A DNA stretch of 64,000 nt from Regnicoccus_A sp014224355 (GCF_050920705.1 NZ_CP154799.1:2790001-2854000); one strand, 5' to 3'. Numbered from the stretch's first letter, positions 16,562 to 25,188 are shown. Numbers and translations are program-made. Notes: generated by a model from the sequence alone, not told the origin.

Positions 16562-18059
16562 GCCGCCCGCTCCAACCCCGCAACTTGCCGGGATTGAGCA
16601 GGCCGGCCGGGTCGTAGGCCCGCTTGGCCGCCACCTGGTCCGCGTCGATCACCCCCAGACCCCCGTCCTCCACCGTGAACACGTGGGGGTTGAACAGGAA
16701 GGCCCCCAGCTGCCGCGCCTGCTCCATCAGCTCCAGCAGTGCCTCGGTGCCGCGCCAGCGCACCAGGGGGAGAGCAGCCAGCCGCTGGCTGCCCTGCTGA
16801 CGCACGGCCTCAAGGTGCCAGAGCAGATCATCCCCCCAGCGCTGCTTGAGGGCTTCGAGCGCCGGGGCCTCCGGCTGGGGGAGGAGCATCTGCAGATAGG
16901 TCCAGCTGGGGTCGTGGGCCCGCATGTGCAGGGTGGTGTGGTTCCAGCAGAGTTCCCGCAGTGGCAGGCCGCGGCTCCCCTGCTCCGGCGCGCTCCAGAC
17001 CAGCCGTCCCCCCATGGAATCCAGCAGCGTCTCCAGGGGTGGCAGAGCGTCGGGTGCCGCCAGCAGCAGCAGACGATGCCCCTCGGCCTGGGGACAGACG
17101 GCAGGCACCGGGTCTGAACCACCCTGCTGAGGCTGACCGTGTCCCCCTGGGCAGGGCAGACGTCGCGCCACGGCCTCCTCCAGCAGGCAGAGGCTGTTCA
17201 GGAGCAGAGCCGTGGTGGGCAGGGTACGGATCGCCGCCAGTGCCGCCGTCCAGCTGCTGAAGTCGACCACCAGCTGGTGCCAGGGCACCGCAGCGGCCGT
17301 GGCCACGGTCACGGCCGTGAGGATGCCGTTGCTGCCGTAGGAATGGTTGAGAGGAGCGCTGGCCCTGGCATCGAGCTGCAGCAGCCGGGGCTCCGGCTCC
17401 ATCGTCACCACCTCAAGTCCGAGAAGATGGCCGGGGTCCCGCAGAAAGCCCCAGCGCACCGAGCCGATGCCGCCGGATCCGCCGGCGATGAAGCCCCCCA
17501 GGCTGGCGCTGCGACGGGTGCTGGGGGTGAGTCGCAGTTCCCGCCCATGGAGAGCCAGCTGCTGGTCCAGGTCGGCCAGGAGGCAACCCGCCTCGGCGGT
17601 CAGCACTCCGCTGACGGGATCCACCTGCCGCACCCGATCGAGGCCGCTCAGGTCGAGCACCATCCCCCCGGCGAGGGGGACGCACTGGCCGTAGTTGCCG
17701 GTGCCGCTTCCCCGCACCGTCAGCGGCACCCCATGGCGGGCGCAGGCTCCCGCCACCCGTCGCACCTGCTCAAGGCTGCTGGCCTTGACCACCAGCTGGG
17801 CCAGCTTGTCGCGCAGCAGAGGCGTCAGCACGGGGGAGTAGGTGAAGAAATCCCGAGAGAGTCGCTCCAGTTCAGGGCCCGGGAGAACCAGGCTCAGGCC
17901 TTCACCGGCTGTCGACTCGGCCAACTCGCTGAGCTCAGTCACCAGCGCCTTCAGCTGGGCATCCGTGGGGGCCGCGGGCAGATCCCCGGGCAGCTGGGTG
18001 GCGACGGCCTGAGCAGGGGTCCCCAGGGCTGGATCAAGCGGCACAGCGGTGGTTGTGAC
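16542..18059 (-). CDS. FAD-linked oxidase (GlcD-like)
   Basis: PCMH-type FAD oxidoreductase related to glycolate/lactate dehydrogenase subunits; substrate not determined. The FAD-binding half has KASSLEQVRRVAGACARHGV, PLTVRGSGTGNYGQCVPLAG, MVLDLSGLDRV, LTAEAGCLLADLD and ASLGGFIAGGSGGIGSVRWG. The C-terminal half ends with KRAYDPAGLLNPGKL, typical of the family. GTG 18059 gives 505 residues and begins just after the amidohydrolase stop (18094); a longer ORF to 18224 would overlap that gene with an atypical Arg/Pro-rich leader. Same-strand neighbours suggest an operon with the amidohydrolase and DUF4359 genes. Confidence 0.87.
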   Translation of the reverse strand, partial: VTTTAVPLDPALGTPAQAVATQLPGDLPAAPTDAQLKALVTELSELAESTAGEGLSLVLPGPELERLSRDFFTYSPVLTPLLRDKLAQLVVKASSLEQVRRVAGACARHGVPLTVRGSGTGNYGQCVPLAGGMVLDLSGLDRVRQVDPVSGVLTAEAGCLLADLDQQLALHGRELRLTPSTRRSASLGGFIAGGSGGIGSVRWGFLRDPGHLLGLEVVTMEPEPRLLQLDARASAPLNHSYGSNGILTAVTVATAAAVPWHQLVVDFSSWTAALAAIRTLPTTALLLNSLCLLEEAVARRLPCPGGHGQPQQGGSDPVPAVCPQAEGHRLLLLAAPDALPPLETLLDSMGGRLVWSAPEQGSRGLPLRELCWNHTTLHMRAHDPSWTYLQMLLPQPEAPALEALKQRWGDDLLWHLEAVRQQGSQRLAALPLVRWRGTEALLELMEQARQLGAFLFNPHVFTVEDGGLGVIDADQVAAKRAYDPAGLLNPGKLRGWSGRPTRSRG

Positions 18060-18093
18060 GAACGGCAGGCAGGGGGTCGCCCTGTCTCCCTGT

Positions 18094-19416
18094 CTACTCA
18101 GCCCCGCTGGCCGAAGCCGGGGCCAGCTTTTCCAGCAACGTTGCCAGTTCCGGCGGCGCCGGTGCGGGCAGCCAGTGCCCGGCGCGAAGGACCCGCCGCT
18201 GGGGAGAGCGGGCCAGCAGATCACTCCAGCTGCCGGCGGCGAGCACCACCAGATCCGCCGGCGAGCCGGGGCGCAGCACCCCGTCCCACTCCAGACCCAT
18301 CAAGCGGGAGGCGGCCGTGGTGAAGGGGGCCAGCCCCTGCCGTTGCCAGGGGGCCAGGTGCGCCGCCGGAAGGGAGAAGCGCAGCAGTTCCAGCGGGTCG
18401 AAATCCCCACCCGGATGCCAGGGATCCTGAACGTTGTCACCACCCACCGCCACCGTCACCCCGGCACGCTGCAGCTGCCGGATCGGCGCCATGGGCCGCC
18501 TGGCCGGGGTGTCTTCGCCTTGGTGCCCCAGCAGCCAGAGGTTGGTGGGGGGCAGGGCCACCACGGTCAGGGCGGCTTCCGCCATGGCCTCAGCCAGCTG
18601 GCTCAGGCGAGGGGGGCTGAGCTGCGACATCGAGCAGCTGTGGCTGCAGGTGATCGGCACACCGATGCGGTGCTGCCGCGCCAGCTTCGCCACCAGGGAC
18701 ACCCCTGCCCCACCGCCATCGCCGCTTTCATCGACGTGCAGATCGACCGGTACTCCCAGGCTGTCGGCCAGCTTCAGCAAGGCCAGGAGTCCCCTGCCAT
18801 CGTCGCCGCTGGGGGCCAGGGGGGCGCCCAGCACGCCCCCCAGCAACACCGTTCCCCGCGGGGCGCGGCTGACCAGGCGCCGGGCCAGGGCCGCACCAGC
18901 GACGGTCCCCCAGTGCCGCACCGGTACCAGGGCCACCAGTTGCAGCGCCAGCCGGGACATCCAGCGGCCCTGCAACTGCAGCAACCCCTCCCATCCAGGC
19001 TCGGCTCCGGGACCAAGGCTGTCGATGTGGCTGCGTATGGCCCGCAATCCGTGGCGCCAGGCCCGCTCCAGGGCTCTCTCGCCCCGCTCCATCACCTGCT
19101 CGACGCTGCGCTCCTGGTGCTCGTCCTGGTTGGCCGCCAGGGCCCCCTGCATCGTGCCGGAGAGGTTGGGGTGGCGCTCCCAGCTGAAGGCCTTGTCGAG
19201 GTGGGCATGGGGCTCCACCAGGGGGGTGAGTGCCAGCGGCAGCAGCTCCCCGGCAGCCTGGGGGTGGGCTTCGATCGCCGTGATCCGTCCGTTCTGATGG
19301 CGCAGGCGCACGGCCAGCAGACCGCCGGCATCCGCCGGGGGGAGATGGTGGCAGCTGGGGTCGATCAGGCCACGGGGCAGCAGCAGCGGCGGCAGGGACC
19401 CGGCCGCGCTCACCAC
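18094..19416 (-). CDS. Cytosine-deaminase-like amidohydrolase
   Basis: Metal-dependent amidohydrolase barrel of 440 residues. Metal ligands are visible in PLVEPHAHLDKAFSWE (HxH), VDLHVDESGDGG, ITCSHSCSMS and VAVGGDNVQDPWHPGGDFDP (Asp), the order seen in CodA-type deaminases. AASRLMGLEWDGVLRPGSPADLVVL is the usual C-terminal sandwich motif. Actual substrate is not known. Start is GTG (19416 or 19413), overlapping the DUF4359 stop. Downstream is an FAD oxidase on the same strand, a combination whose shared pathway I cannot name. Confidence 0.85.
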   Translation of the reverse strand: MVSAAGSLPPLLLPRGLIDPSCHHLPPADAGGLLAVRLRHQNGRITAIEAHPQAAGELLPLALTPLVEPHAHLDKAFSWERHPNLSGTMQGALAANQDEHQERSVEQVMERGERALERAWRHGLRAIRSHIDSLGPGAEPGWEGLLQLQGRWMSRLALQLVALVPVRHWGTVAGAALARRLVSRAPRGTVLLGGVLGAPLAPSGDDGRGLLALLKLADSLGVPVDLHVDESGDGGGAGVSLVAKLARQHRIGVPITCSHSCSMSQLSPPRLSQLAEAMAEAALTVVALPPTNLWLLGHQGEDTPARRPMAPIRQLQRAGVTVAVGGDNVQDPWHPGGDFDPLELLRFSLPAAHLAPWQRQGLAPFTTAASRLMGLEWDGVLRPGSPADLVVLAAGSWSDLLARSPQRRVLRAGHWLPAPAPPELATLLEKLAPASASGAE

Positions 19417-19859
19417 GGCCCGCCATCAGCGGAGGCACTCTCGGAATCGTTGTCGCTGGAGGTGCTCAGGATCCTGAACCGGCCCGCGGCAGCCAGGGTG
19501 AGCACGCGGTAAAGGGGAAGCTCCAGGAACGGCAACACCGAAGGACCACCGATCTGGGTGCGGTAGAGGCTGAACAGTCCGAGGTTCCGCCGCTGGGTGT
19601 TGCGCAGGGCCAGGCGCCCCAGCACCTTGCTCTGGCTGCGGATCAGGTCCGGGCAATTCTGGATCGCCAGCTTCAGGGGCATCGGCAGGCGATTGGTGCA
19701 GACCTCCTCCACAGCCAGCTCCGCCAGCTGGTCACCGGCGAAACTCTCGAACTCCTCGGGTCCAGGGTTGGTGAAGGCCAGGGCCATCCCGGTGACCCCT
19801 GTGCCCACGGCCAGAGCGGTGCACCAGCGGGCGAGGCGAAGCGAGGGGGCAGGCCGCAA
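19410..19859 (-). CDS. DUF4359 family protein, signal-anchored
   Basis: 149-residue cyanobacterial family of unknown function. A hydrophobic N-terminal segment (WCTALAVGTGVTGMALAFTNP) anchors or exports it; the conserved TNPGPEEFESFAGDQLAELA follows, with two Cys (VCTNRLP, NCPDLIRSQ) and a conserved FSLYRTQIG region. The C-terminus is a serine/aspartate-rich tail. Its stop overlaps the GTG start region of the amidohydrolase gene, so the two are coupled. Confidence 0.82.
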   Translation of the reverse strand: MRPAPSLRLARWCTALAVGTGVTGMALAFTNPGPEEFESFAGDQLAELAVEEVCTNRLPMPLKLAIQNCPDLIRSQSKVLGRLALRNTQRRNLGLFSLYRTQIGGPSVLPFLELPLYRVLTLAAAGRFRILSTSSDNDSESASADGGPW

Positions 19860-19901
19860 GGAGAGAGTGCAGGGCTGGTTGATACATTGGCAAAGACCAC
19901 G

Positions 19902-19974
19902 GCGGGCGTAGCCAAGTGGTTAAGGCAGCGGCTTGTGGCGCCGCCATTCGGGGGTTCGAGTCCCCTCGCTCGCC
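19902..19974 (+). tRNA. tRNA-His(GTG)
   Basis: GCGGGCG (19902-19908) pairs with CGCTCGC (19967-19973). Anticodon stem GCGGC/GCCGC encloses TTGTGGC, anticodon GTG. G at 19901 opposite C at 19974 is the extra -1 pair typical of tRNA-His. T-loop TTCGAGT is present. The convergent DUF1611 frame runs into it on the other strand. Confidence 0.95.
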
Positions 19975-21035
19975 CTCAATGAGGCCAGCAGCCAATCGGC
20001 TGCTGGTTCATTCCTCACCGGATCCGCACAGGGCAATCCCAGCGCGTCACCGATCTCGGCACAGGCCTGCTCAGCCCTGGCTTCAGACAATCCGGCGGTG
20101 TTCAGGGCCACGGCGCTCACCCTGGGTGGAGACCCTCCACCGGGCCGGCCAAGGGCCGCCACACCCTCCAGCACCTTGATCAACTCTTCCAGGGGAGGCA
20201 GCAGCACCCGTGGGTGCTTGTTGACGTGACTCTGGCCGGCCCGGTGGACCAGCAGCAGGGCGGTGGGCTGGCTGCCTCGGATCAGGGGCAGGGTGGCGGT
20301 GGATCCTGGGTGGCAGAGGGAACCCTGGCCTTCCACGAGGAACAGGCTGTCCCCCGTACAGGCTGGCTCTGCCGCCGCCTCCAGCAGCGCCCGCTCCACC
20401 GCACCCGCGGCATAGTCGACACGGACGGCATCGAGGGGGACACCCCTGCCGCTGATCAGGATGCCGGCCTGGCCGGTGCCCACGAAACGGCCATCCAGGC
20501 CAGCCCGCCTGGCGGCTGCAGTGAGCTCCAGACAGGCGCTCATCTTGCCCACGGCCATGTCGGTACCCACAGCCAGCACCCGCTGGCCGGGAAGATCGGA
20601 GGCCAGGGCCGCGGCCACCTCCAGGCCAGGGGGCTCATGGCGCAGATCCCAGATCCACTGGCCGGGCCCCCGCAGGGCGGCCAGGTCCGGGTCAGAGCCC
20701 AGGGGGGTGTGCAGACCACTGGCCAGGTGCAGCCCCGCCCGCAGGGCCGCCTCCAGATCGGCCTTCAGCTCCGGCGGCAACTGCCCCCCGGATGGGGCCA
20801 GCCCCACCACCGCCACCGCCGGCCGGTAGGCCAGGGCCGCCCTGAGGTCGGCGACGATCGGCACCGCCCTGGCGATGCCGGTGATGGCCTCCAGGTCAGC
20901 ACCGGCATGGGCCGGATCCACCACGGCCACCACCGGGCCCTGCCGGTAGCGCAGCATCGCCAGGCCCGTCTTGCCCGCGAGGTTGTCGAGGCCGCCATGG
21001 AGCAGCAGCACCACGGGTGCATCGGCGGTCAGCAC
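19920..21035 (-). CDS. DUF1611 protein, DgcN-like (probable D-glutamate N-acetyltransferase)
   Basis: 371-residue frame with a Rossmann-like N-terminal domain and a C-terminal P-loop-like domain: LLLHGGLDNLAGKTGLAMLRY, VAVVDPAHAGADLE, GLHLASGLHTPLG, RVLAVGTDMAVGKMSACLEL, FVGTGQAGILISGRGVPLDA and LFLVEGQGSLCHPGST are typical DUF1611. In other bacteria DUF1611 (DgcN) acetylates D-glutamate, and the neighbouring epimerase-like DgcA converts the product to N-acetyl-L-glutamate; assigning this here is inference. The last ~17 codons are the antisense of tRNA-His, so the gene seems to lack its own stop before the tRNA. Its ATG lies 7 bp inside the end of the epimerase gene. Confidence 0.8.
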   Translation of the reverse strand: MLTADAPVVLLLHGGLDNLAGKTGLAMLRYRQGPVVAVVDPAHAGADLEAITGIARAVPIVADLRAALAYRPAVAVVGLAPSGGQLPPELKADLEAALRAGLHLASGLHTPLGSDPDLAALRGPGQWIWDLRHEPPGLEVAAALASDLPGQRVLAVGTDMAVGKMSACLELTAAARRAGLDGRFVGTGQAGILISGRGVPLDAVRVDYAAGAVERALLEAAAEPACTGDSLFLVEGQGSLCHPGSTATLPLIRGSQPTALLLVHRAGQSHVNKHPRVLLPPLEELIKVLEGVAALGRPGGGSPPRVSAVALNTAGLSEARAEQACAEIGDALGLPCADPVRNEPAADWLLASLRASEGTRTPEWRRHKPLP

Positions 21036-22153
21036 GGGACGCAGGCCGTGGCAGGGTCGGGCCGCTCGATCACCCCCAGGCCGGATCGCGTGGAGGGCTG
21101 CACCCGGTCACCGTGGAGCGCGGGGCCCTCGAAGGGGTCGTCGATCAAGTTGAGATGGCTGTCGAGGTCGGGCCAGCGCACCAGCGGCAGCAACTGGGAG
21201 GCGGCGCCATTGAGCAGGGCGCTGTCGGAGTAGCAGCCAAGCATCAGATCGAGTCCCAGACGCCGGGCGGTCCGGGCCATCAGCAGGGCCTCACTGAGGC
21301 CACCACTCTTGAGCAGCTTGATGTTCACGGCGTCCACATGGGGTGCCAGCCGCAGCAGGTCGGCCAGGTTCCAGCAGCTCTCATCGGCCACCAGGGGAAT
21401 CGGACAGCTGAGGTCGAGGGCCTCAAAGCTGGCCGCATCGGCCTCGGGGTCGAGCTGGGCAGGGAGTGGCTGCTCCACCAGCACCACCCCCTGGTCCGCC
21501 AGCCAGGGGATCAGCTCCTGCGCCGTGGCCAGGTCCCAGCCGCCATTGGCATCCACCTGCAGCTCACTGGCCTGGCTGGCGGCCTGCTCCCGCAGTCGCC
21601 TCCCCACAGCCAGCACCAGGGCACGGTCATGGCCTGGGCCGTCCGGGCTGCCCAGCTTCAGCTTCACCCGACTGGGCCAACAGCCGAGCCGCTCGCGCCA
21701 GCCCTCCAGCCTGGCGAGCACCTGCTCCACCGTGCCCAGACCAAGGGTGACGCTGGTGGGGACGCAGGCCGAACGATCCAGACCCCAGAGACGCCAGAGC
21801 GGCTGGCCCAGCTTCTGCCCCCACCAGTCGTGAAGGGCCAGATCGATGGCGCAGCGGGCAGGGGGCGAGAGCGGTGCCAGCCAGGCCTCGAGGGCCTGAA
21901 ACGCCGGCAGCTCGGAGGCGAGGGCCAGACCCTCGGCTGAGCCGAAGCGCGGAAGGACGGCCTCCAGTTCCTTCGCCACCGCCTCAGCGGCATAGGCCCG
22001 GTGACCGGTCTCGAAGCCGCCGGTTTCACCCCGCCCCACCAGGCCCTCATGCTCCAGTTCGAGCACCAACCGCCGCACCGAGCCAGTGCTGCCCCGGCTG
22101 ATCGCCAGGGGCACCGCCTTGTTGAGCACAATCCAGCGAAGGTTTGTTTGCAT
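21029..22153 (-). CDS. Enolase-superfamily epimerase (dipeptide epimerase / DgcA-like)
   Basis: 374 residues from ATG 22153. KAVPLAISRGSTGSVRRLVLEL is the capping-domain start. Barrel motifs are complete: SRVKLKLGSPDG (KxK catalytic lysine), QVDANGGWDL (metal Asp), VVLVEQPLP (Glu), PLVADESCW (Asp) and VDAVNIKLLKSGGLSEAL (second catalytic Lys). This fits L-Ala-D/L-Glu epimerase-like enzymes. With the DUF1611 gene directly downstream it may be a DgcA-type N-acetyl-glutamate racemase; peptidoglycan dipeptide recycling is the alternative. The ATG sits at one end of a large palindrome whose other end is the miaB start. Confidence 0.85.
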   Translation of the reverse strand: MQTNLRWIVLNKAVPLAISRGSTGSVRRLVLELEHEGLVGRGETGGFETGHRAYAAEAVAKELEAVLPRFGSAEGLALASELPAFQALEAWLAPLSPPARCAIDLALHDWWGQKLGQPLWRLWGLDRSACVPTSVTLGLGTVEQVLARLEGWRERLGCWPSRVKLKLGSPDGPGHDRALVLAVGRRLREQAASQASELQVDANGGWDLATAQELIPWLADQGVVLVEQPLPAQLDPEADAASFEALDLSCPIPLVADESCWNLADLLRLAPHVDAVNIKLLKSGGLSEALLMARTARRLGLDLMLGCYSDSALLNGAASQLLPLVRWPDLDSHLNLIDDPFEGPALHGDRVQPSTRSGLGVIERPDPATACVPC

Positions 22154-22190
22154 CCCCCAAGTTTCGGCCATGGTCGAAACTTGGGGGATG
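22151..22190. repeat. 40-bp near-perfect palindrome with start codons at both ends
   Basis: Arm CATCCCCCAAGTTTCG (22151-22166) is the exact reverse complement of CGAAACTTGGGGGATG (22175-22190). The 8-base centre is itself a CCATGG palindrome with one mismatched flanking pair. The left end is the dgcA-like ATG on the minus strand, the right end the miaB ATG on the plus strand. Both genes therefore have the same CTTGGGGG-ATG leader. May be a dyad operator or a dispersed palindromic repeat. Confidence 0.9.
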
Positions 22191-23612
22191 AATGCGACCA
22201 CCACCAAGGCGAGTGCCCCAGCGGCTGCCCCACAACGGCAGCAGCAGCGCGGCAGCTACTGGATCACCACCTTCGGCTGCCAGATGAACAAGGCCGATTC
22301 CGAGCGGATGGCCGGCATCCTCGAAGGCATGGGCTTTCAGCCCGCAAGCGATGAACACACTGCCGACCTGGTGCTCTACAACACCTGCACCATCCGCGAC
22401 AACGCTGAGCAGAAGGTCTACAGCTACCTGGGCCGCCAGGCCCGGCGCAAACGGACCAACCCCCACCTGACCCTGGTGGTGGCGGGCTGCGTGGCCCAGC
22501 AGGAGGGGGAGTCGCTGCTGCGGCGGGTGCCCGAACTCGACCTGGTGATGGGTCCCCAGCACGCCAACCGGCTGGATGTGCTCCTGACTCAGGTGGAGAA
22601 CGGCCAGCAGGTGGTGGCCACCGGCGAGCACCACATCCTCGAGGACATCACCACCGCCCGCCGCGATTCCCAGGTGTGCGCCTGGGTCAACGTGATCTAC
22701 GGCTGCAATGAGCGCTGCACCTACTGCGTGGTGCCTTCGGTGCGCGGCGCCGAACAGAGCCGCCTGCCCCAGGCGATCCGCCTGGAGATGGAGGGGCTGG
22801 CCGCCCGTGGCTTCAAGGAGATCACCCTGCTGGGGCAGAACATCGATGCCTACGGCCGTGACCTGCCCGGCATCACCCCCGAGGGCCGCCGCCAGCACAC
22901 CCTCACCGACCTGCTCCACCAGGTCCATGACGTGGAGGGGATCGAGCGGATCCGCTTCGCCACCAGCCATCCCCGCTACTTCACCGAGCGTCTGATCGAC
23001 GCCTGCGCCGAGTTGGCGAAGGTGTGCGAGCACTTTCACATCCCCTTCCAGAGCGGCGATGACGCCGTGCTCAAGGCCATGGCGCGTGGCTACACGGTGG
23101 AGCGCTACCGCCGCATCCTCGAGCGGATCCGCCACCGCATGCCGGACGCGGCGATCAGCGCCGATGTGATCGTGGCTTTTCCGGGCGAAACCGACGTCCA
23201 GTTCCGCCGCACCCTGACGTTGATCGAGGAGATCGGCTTCGACCAGGTGAACACCGCCGCCTACTCGCCGCGGCCGGGCACCCCCGCCGCCGACTGGCCC
23301 GATCAGCTCAGCGAGGCGGTCAAGGTGGAGCGCCTGCAGGAGCTCAATGCCCTGGTGGAGCGCACGGCCCGCGAGCGCAGCGCCCGCTATCTGGGGCGCA
23401 CCGAGCAGGTGCTGGTGGAGGGCAGCAACCCCCGGGACCCCAGCCAGCGGATGGGCCGCACCCGCACCAACCGGCTCACCTTCTTCCCGGCCAGCGGGCC
23501 TGCCCAGCATCCAGGGGGGGTTGGGGGTCGCCCCAGCCAACCGGGTGATCTGGTGAACGTGAGCATCGAACAGGTGCGCGCCTTCTCCCTCACCGGCGTG
23601 CCGATCAGCTGA
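22188..23612 (+). CDS. miaB: tRNA-2-methylthio-N6-dimethylallyladenosine synthase
   Basis: Radical-SAM methylthiotransferase that adds the 2-methylthio group to i6A37 of tRNAs reading U-starting codons. N-terminal UPF0004 domain with YWITTFGCQMNKADSERMAG, NTCTIRDNAEQKVYSYLGR and VAGCVAQQ supplies the auxiliary Fe-S cysteines. The radical-SAM motif is NVIYGCNERCTYCVVPSVRG; GQNIDAYGRD, HIPFQSGDDAVLKAM, IVAFPGETDVQF and AAYSPRPGTPA follow, and a C-terminal TRAM domain ends VNVSIEQVRAFSLTG. 474 residues from ATG 22188 (ATG 22192 is out of frame). An extended frame to 22086 exists but would cross the divergent gene. ddl follows 50 bp downstream. Confidence 0.95.
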   Translation: MNATTTKASAPAAAPQRQQQRGSYWITTFGCQMNKADSERMAGILEGMGFQPASDEHTADLVLYNTCTIRDNAEQKVYSYLGRQARRKRTNPHLTLVVAGCVAQQEGESLLRRVPELDLVMGPQHANRLDVLLTQVENGQQVVATGEHHILEDITTARRDSQVCAWVNVIYGCNERCTYCVVPSVRGAEQSRLPQAIRLEMEGLAARGFKEITLLGQNIDAYGRDLPGITPEGRRQHTLTDLLHQVHDVEGIERIRFATSHPRYFTERLIDACAELAKVCEHFHIPFQSGDDAVLKAMARGYTVERYRRILERIRHRMPDAAISADVIVAFPGETDVQFRRTLTLIEEIGFDQVNTAAYSPRPGTPAADWPDQLSEAVKVERLQELNALVERTARERSARYLGRTEQVLVEGSNPRDPSQRMGRTRTNRLTFFPASGPAQHPGGVGGRPSQPGDLVNVSIEQVRAFSLTGVPIS

Positions 23613-23662
23613 GATGAGCTGTCGCTGATACGTTTGGCGCCGACTCGGTCTCTGCCGCACCC

Positions 23663-24781
23663 ATGCCCAGCTCCCCCCGCTGCGTTGGCCTGGTGTTCGG
23701 GGGAGCTTCCGATGAGCATCCGGTCTCGATCCGCTCAGCGATCACCGTTCTTGGTGGCCTGAGGCAGGGGGCCAACCTGAAGCGCTATAAGGTGCGCCCG
23801 TTTTACATCGACCGCCGCGGCCGCTGGTGGGGCCCCGAGTTGGCCGAGGACGTCCTGGCCAGCGGCGAGCCAGCCCAGGACGCGCAACTGGCGGCGGCTG
23901 GCCACCAGCCCCTGGAGAACACCGGCTTCCGCGGGCTTCCCCCCGAGGCCGCGGGCGTGGCGGTCTGGTTTCCGGTGCTGCACGGGCCCAACGGCGAGGA
24001 CGGCACCATCCAGGGGCTGTTCACCCTGATGCAGGAGCCCTTTGTGGGCTCCGGCGTACTCGGTTCAGCCCTGGGCATGGACAAACAGGCGATGAAGGCG
24101 GCCTTCGCCGCCGCAGGTCTGCCCCAGGTCCCCTACGCAGCGGTGCAGGCGCAGGAACTCGAGCAAGACACCGAGGGACTGCTGCAGCGGTTGGAGCAGG
24201 ATCTGGGCTATCCCTGCTTCGTCAAGCCGGCCAACATGGGCTCCTCCGTGGGAATCAGCAAGGCCAGTGACCGCGCCTCCCTGCGGCAGGGGCTTGAGCT
24301 GGCCGCCTCCCTGGACCCGAGGCTGGTGGTGGAGCAAGGGGTGACGGCCCGGGAACTGGAGTGCGCCGTGCTGGGTCAGTCGGCCGGGGGCTGTGGCGGA
24401 CTGAAGGCCTCGGTGGTGGGGGAGATTCGCTTCTCCGCCGACTGGTACGACTACGAGACGAAATACACCGCTGGCCTCAGCTCCACCGTGATTCCCGCCG
24501 ACCTGCCGCCGAGTGTCAGCGAGGACCTCCGTGCGATGGCCCTGCGGGCCTGTGCCGCCGTGGCGGCACAGGGGCTGGCCCGGGTGGATTTCTTCTACGA
24601 CGAAGCGGCGCAGCAGTTGTGGTTGAACGAGATCAACACCCTGCCCGGCTTCACCAACCAGAGCATGTACCCGATGCTGTGGGAGGCCAGCGGAGTGCCA
24701 TTGGAGGATCTCGTGCATCAGCTGGTGGAGAGCGCGGGAGAATGGGACGGTGGATCATCTGAGGAGGACCTGGCGGAATGA
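23663..24781 (+). CDS. ddl: D-alanine-D-alanine ligase
   Basis: ATP-grasp enzyme making the D-Ala-D-Ala end of the peptidoglycan stem peptide. VGLVFGGASDEHPVSIRSA is the N-terminal signature, VWFPVLHGPNGEDGTIQGLF and GSALGMDKQAMKAAF follow, then CFVKPANMGSSVGISKA (ATP-grasp lysine), EIRFSADWYDYETKYTAG, and the metal site in LARVDFFYDEAAQQLWLNEI with NTLPGFTNQSMYPMLW. 372 residues, normal size. It overlaps the next gene by ATGA (24778-24781), placing it in one operon with ftsQ and possibly ftsZ. Confidence 0.95.
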   Translation: MPSSPRCVGLVFGGASDEHPVSIRSAITVLGGLRQGANLKRYKVRPFYIDRRGRWWGPELAEDVLASGEPAQDAQLAAAGHQPLENTGFRGLPPEAAGVAVWFPVLHGPNGEDGTIQGLFTLMQEPFVGSGVLGSALGMDKQAMKAAFAAAGLPQVPYAAVQAQELEQDTEGLLQRLEQDLGYPCFVKPANMGSSVGISKASDRASLRQGLELAASLDPRLVVEQGVTARELECAVLGQSAGGCGGLKASVVGEIRFSADWYDYETKYTAGLSSTVIPADLPPSVSEDLRAMALRACAAVAAQGLARVDFFYDEAAQQLWLNEINTLPGFTNQSMYPMLWEASGVPLEDLVHQLVESAGEWDGGSSEEDLAE

Positions 24782-25188
24782 GTCACGGCTTGCTCTGGCT
24801 GCCCCTGCTGGTGGTCTTCGTGCTGCTCACGGCCCTCGGCTGGCTTGAGCGGCGCCGTCAACGGCTCTTCCGCGACTGGGCGGCGGGATCGGAACTCTCG
24901 AAACTCGATGGCTGCGGTGCGGCACGGCTCGCCGACGGTGTCCTGACCTGGAGCACCTTCGAGGCCGGCACCCTCAAACCCCAGGGATCGTTCGTGATCA
25001 GCAAGCTCGAACTGCTGGAGCTGATGTCTCTGGGTTCCGGAGACGCTCCCCTCACCGAGGAAAGCCAGGGCAGCTGCCGGGTTCGGCTGGTGGGCGGTGG
25101 TCAGCAGAACGATGTGCCGTTCTCCGATGCCGAACGGGCCCGGCGCTGGATGGATGAGCTGATGGCCCGATCCCGTTGTGAGCTATGA
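24778..25188 (+). CDS. Conserved small membrane protein between ddl and ftsQ
   Basis: 136 residues, function unknown. One N-terminal membrane helix (LLWLPLLVVFVLLTALGWL) then a basic cytoplasmic flank ERRRQRLFRDWA and a soluble domain with GCGAARLADGVLTWSTFEAG and RVRLVGGG, ending in a helix (DAERARRWMDELM). Starts in the ddl stop (ATGA) and ends in the ftsQ start (TATGAG), so all three are translationally coupled. Similar ORFs sit at this place in other picocyanobacteria, which suggests a role linked to envelope growth, but this is context only. Confidence 0.8.
   Translation: MSHGLLWLPLLVVFVLLTALGWLERRRQRLFRDWAAGSELSKLDGCGAARLADGVLTWSTFEAGTLKPQGSFVISKLELLELMSLGSGDAPLTEESQGSCRVRLVGGGQQNDVPFSDAERARRWMDELMARSRCEL

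Noticed and set aside
22047..23660. Minus-strand open frame over miaB
   Set aside because: Antisense of miaB with no domain; only overlaps the palindrome by chance.
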